From assembly GCA_035236585.1 (NCBI GenBank), contig CP141135.1:61100190-61164189 (forward strand): a DNA stretch of 64,000 nucleotides, read 5' to 3'. Made by a program: the position numbers and the translations under genes. Source of the DNA: Warburgia ugandensis. Lineage: Eukaryota; Streptophyta; Magnoliopsida; Canellales; Canellaceae. Positions within the stretch are counted from its first letter, which is position 1. Each line of letters opens with the position of its first letter. Positions 60,767 to 64,000 of the stretch are shown piece by piece. Below the pieces are notes generated by a model that saw only the letters and a list, made by a program, of their open reading frames with translations, ran no database searches and had not been told where the DNA came from.

Positions 60767-63309
60767 CAAAGGCATATCTCCATTTATTCCAACCCACTTG
60801 GATTCTATGACTAACTTCCCTCTCAATCTCTCCATTCTCATGAATTTCGACCCCAAGTATCGAAAGTGTTCTTTTAGAGGGAGCTTGGTTATCAATTTTT
60901 ACTAGTGATCCACTCCTGCTCCTCTCCTTACTAAAATTACATTCCATATACTTTGTCTTAGTTCAGCTAATTTTAAATGCTTTGGATTCTAATGCATCCC
61001 TCCATAACTCTAACTTTGTATTTACGCTCTCCTTTGTCTTATCAATCAAAACTACATCATTTGCAAATAACATCCACTATGGAATCTCTTGATGCAGATA
61101 ATTTGTTAACTCATCCATAACCAATATGAAAAGGTACAGGCTCAGTGCCAATACTTGGTGCAATCCTACAGTGATAGGAAAATCACTGGTCTCTCCTCTA
61201 ATATCCCTAACTTCTGCTACCACTCCCTCATACATGTCCTTAATTATATCTATATACTCCCGTGATATCTCTTACTCCCCCAACACCCACCATATTAACC
61301 CTCTGGAGACCCTATCATAAGCTTTTTCTAAGTCAATAAAGACCTTGTCGAGGTCCTTCCTCATCTACCTATATTTATCTATCAATTATCCAAGTAAGAA
61401 AATAGCTTCCATAGTAGAGATCCCAGGCATGAAACCAAACTGGTACTCGGATACACTTGTCTCATGTTTTAACCTCTTCTCAATCACTTTTTCAAAAAGT
61501 TTGACAGTATGACTCATAAATTTGATCTCTCAACATCTATTGCAACTCTGTATGTCTCCTTTATTCTTATAAATTGGTATAATAGAGCTCTTCCTCCATT
61601 CATCCAACATTCTCTTCGATTTAACAATCTTGTTTAACAACTTTGTCAACCAAACTACTCCAGTATCTCCCATATACTTCCAAACCTCTATTAGTATATC
61701 ATCGGGCCCAAGGCCTTTCTTGATTTCATATTTTTCAAGGCCCCTTTCACTTTAATACTCTAATCCTACAGTTGCACCTATAATGTCCAATGTTATTTGG
61801 GTTTATAGTACTCTCAATCCCTATATTCTTAGGGTAATTGCTATTTAGCAATTCTGAAAGTAACTTTCCCACATTCGTTTGATCTCGTCATCTTTGACTA
61901 GTAACCTTTGGTCATAACTTCTAATACACTTAACATGGTTTATGTCCTTACTCTTCTTTTCTCTTACTTTTGTAAGTTTTAACACATCTTTCTCACTTTC
62001 TCTTGATCCTAATCTATTATAAAGATCATCATATGCCTTGAATTTAGCTTCACTTACTACTCTCTTAGCAAACTTTTTAACACTCTTATATTGCCCAAAG
62101 TTTTCGCTAATTTTTGTGCTCTACAATACTTTAAAACACATATGTTTCTCTTTAATAACTTTTTGCACTTTTTCACTCCTTCACCAAGTTTCTTTAGTTA
62201 TTGCCTTTTACCTTTAGATATTCCCCTGGACATCTTTTGGCACTTTCTTAATGGACTCAACCATATTAGTCAACATGGTGTTTATCTGTTTCACTGTTCC
62301 AATTTCCTTCTATCATCAACTTGTTTGTAAATGATGCTATCTTCTCTCCCATTAAGCTCCACCACTTAGTTTTAGGACACCTATTAAGTTCATTTCCTTT
62401 TATCCATATTTTTAATGTAGATATCCATAACCATTAATCTATGTTATGAGGTTAGACTTTCACTGGACATCACCTTACAATCCTTACACATTGATCTTTC
62501 AGTATACCTAGGTAGAAAAAAGTCTATTTGACTTTTATATGGTCCACTTTTAAAGGTCAGTAAGTGCTCATCCCTCTTCTTAAAGCATATGTATGCTATA
62601 ATTAGGTCATATACTGAAGAAAAATCAAGTATAGCTTCCACCATCTCATTTTTTTCTCCAATGCCATACCCTCCATGTACCTTATCATAATTTTCCTTTT
62701 CTTTTCCTAAATGATCATTAAAGTCTGCTCCTATAAATATCCCCTCTTTGTTGGAAATTTCTTGCATGAAGATATCTTTCCAAAATTGTCTCTTGATCTT
62801 CTAACCCTACTTGTGGTACGTATGCACTTATGACATTTATGATCTTCTCTCCTAACATGAGTTTTACTAGTACAATTCTATCACTAGTTCTTTTAACGTC
62901 TACAACTTTATCTTTAATTCTTTATCTACCACTATCCCTACGCCATATCTATTATTGTTGTTTCCTACATATCAGGGCTTATACCCATCGATTTCTCTAG
63001 TTTTAACCCCTTTCCACTTGGTTTTTTAAATATAAGCAATATGGACTTTCCTGCATCTCATCATATATATTAACTCTAGACTCTTACATGTCAATGTACC
63101 TATACTCCATGTGGCAATATGAATCTTATTCTCTTGATGTAGCCTATTTACCAATGCACTTCCTAAACAATGCAGGAATCCATGCATACTTTCCATTACA
63201 CCTGGGTTATGATGCAACGCATCGCTTCTGAGGAACACTCTAGTAGCCCTAGCCTATCTACAATTGCATCTGGGATTCGATGCAGCGTGTCACTTATGGG
63301 AATGCCCTA

Positions 63310-64000
63310 GCAGGAGGGAATGTCAAAAATTGATTCATGCATAGGGTTTGCCATGGATTTTACTTGTTAGCTGCCACCTGATGCAAAGCATCCCTCCTTT
63401 ATCTGGGCTTGGGACCAGCAGCAGCAGAGTTTACTTGAGGAATATATGTCATAGAAAAACAAGAGGATGCACAACACAACTAGCCTACGAATGGTTTAGT
63501 TGATGATGGGGTTGGGGGGGATGATAAACAGGCTGATGCACAATGAGTTTTATAGATGAGGAAAGGAGTTTTGAGGTAGTGAAGAGACTTGTACAGGCCA
63601 CCAAGTACTGTCCCCTGATTCACTGTAATGAACCAAAACACTCCCAAGTGTTTGCAAGGAATTTCTCATTACGGAGGTGTTCAGCTGGAGAAACACACTA
63701 AGTGTGGGCACGTACACGGGCATTTCATAACTATTGGTAGGTTGATGGATGCAATTTAAGTTTAAGATAGAAACTCTAGCTGACATAAGCTTTTCCAATG
63801 CAAGGTAACACTTGTGCAAGAGCTGCTACATGACTGCTTTCTAGCAGTTTTGATATGCAAGCCTCACCACTTTCCAGTATATTCCTCTTGTCCTTGCTGC
63901 AAAACCCCATTTATACCTGAAAGAGAAAAATCTACAAATGATCATTTCTGCTAGTTACCAGCCACTATTTCTATATAATTTGTAGGAGAAAACCTTAGAA
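63310..64000. other. Window edge, no supported gene
   Basis: An open frame at 63819-63550 (minus) has no recognised domain. At about 63930-63865 (minus) CTCTTTCAG is followed by an open stretch (KWGFAARTRGIYWKVV in one frame), which could be an exon, but nothing corroborates it. Confidence 0.3.

Larger units (their letters stand above)
60196..63300 (-). mobile_element. RTE-clade LINE (non-LTR retrotransposon), decayed
   Basis: About 3.1 kb on the minus strand, close to the usual length of this short LINE clade, encoding one protein with an apurinic-type endonuclease followed by reverse transcriptase. The endonuclease begins near 63135 with IHIATWSIGTLTCKSLELI. At 62767-62444 it has EGIFIGADFNDHLGKE, HGGYGIGEKN, FKKRDEHLLTFKSGPYKSQI and DFF. 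The RT thumb lies at 60947-60654 with HRIQVGWNKWRYAFGVLCD and ELKGKFYRMVVRPALL. The C terminus reads LNEAMTRNRGELRNKIHVTN near 60250. The D-F-N and S-Q-I-D catalytic neighbourhoods are visible. Stops, frameshifts and a 77-bp internal duplication make it inactive. Confidence 0.88.

Overview
The window is nuclear DNA of a flowering plant (angiosperm). It is AT-rich and intron-bearing, with no prokaryotic gene organisation. Almost all of it is transposable element (TE) sequence. The plant assignment rests on Tekay/Del-type chromoviruses, a CACTA transposon with TNP2-type and PTTA-type genes, RTE and L1 LINEs, tRNA-derived SINEs of the type usually called Au, and the 3' exons of a plant phospholipase D. 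No species is assigned.

Layout. (1) 1-5986 is the end of one contig, followed by a placeholder of exactly 500 N (5987-6486). This contig end repeats 37781-43508 of the next contig, differing by many small indels and a (GA)39 versus (GA)5 tract. (2) 6487-11854 is a decayed Ty3/gypsy element on the minus strand: partial 3' LTR to 7790, polypurine tract, reverse transcriptase remnant near 9.0-9.2 kb, primer-binding site near 10.65 kb, and the start of its 5' LTR. (3) 11855-43932 is one 32,078-bp CACTA (En/Spm) transposon inserted in that LTR. It has CACTAC ends, an AAT target-site duplication and palindromic subterminal repeats at both ends. The 37-bp minisatellite it interrupted resumes on the far side.

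Inside the CACTA, reading from its right end leftwards on the minus strand, are: a solo LTR (38263-42592); a broken TNP2-type transposase gene (37.8-34.4 kb); a diverged probable solo LTR on the plus strand (about 29.05-32.03 kb); and a broken second CACTA gene of the Transposase_24/PTTA type (about 27.0-14.5 kb). An intron of that second gene holds a full-length, 10.7-kb degenerate Tekay-like chromovirus (15298-25988, TSD AAAAT). Without these insertions the CACTA is about 14 kb, a normal size for an autonomous element. The order of events is therefore: old gypsy element, then CACTA, then three LTR-retrotransposon insertions, two of them since reduced to solo LTRs.

(4) 43936-64000 is less densely nested. 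It holds the rest of the old LTR, (GT)29, two diverged copies of a ~500-bp sequence (45.3 and 53.1 kb), SINEs (46.0, 47.6, 50.1, 52.0 and 53.9 kb), a fragment resembling the V-ATPase subunit E amino terminus (46.7 kb), an L1 LINE remnant (50.4-52.5 kb) with a SINE inside it, an L1 RNase H remnant (56.3 kb), the last two exons of a PLD-delta-like gene (56.9-58.0 kb, minus) with a decayed duplicate of its terminal exon beside them, a gag-like zinc-knuckle remnant (59-60.2 kb) and an RTE LINE (60.2-63.3 kb, minus).

No intact complete gene is visible. The best-preserved host coding sequence is the PLD pair of exons. I found no new molecular system. The most informative structures are the multi-level nest with exact insertion junctions and the contig duplication around the gap.
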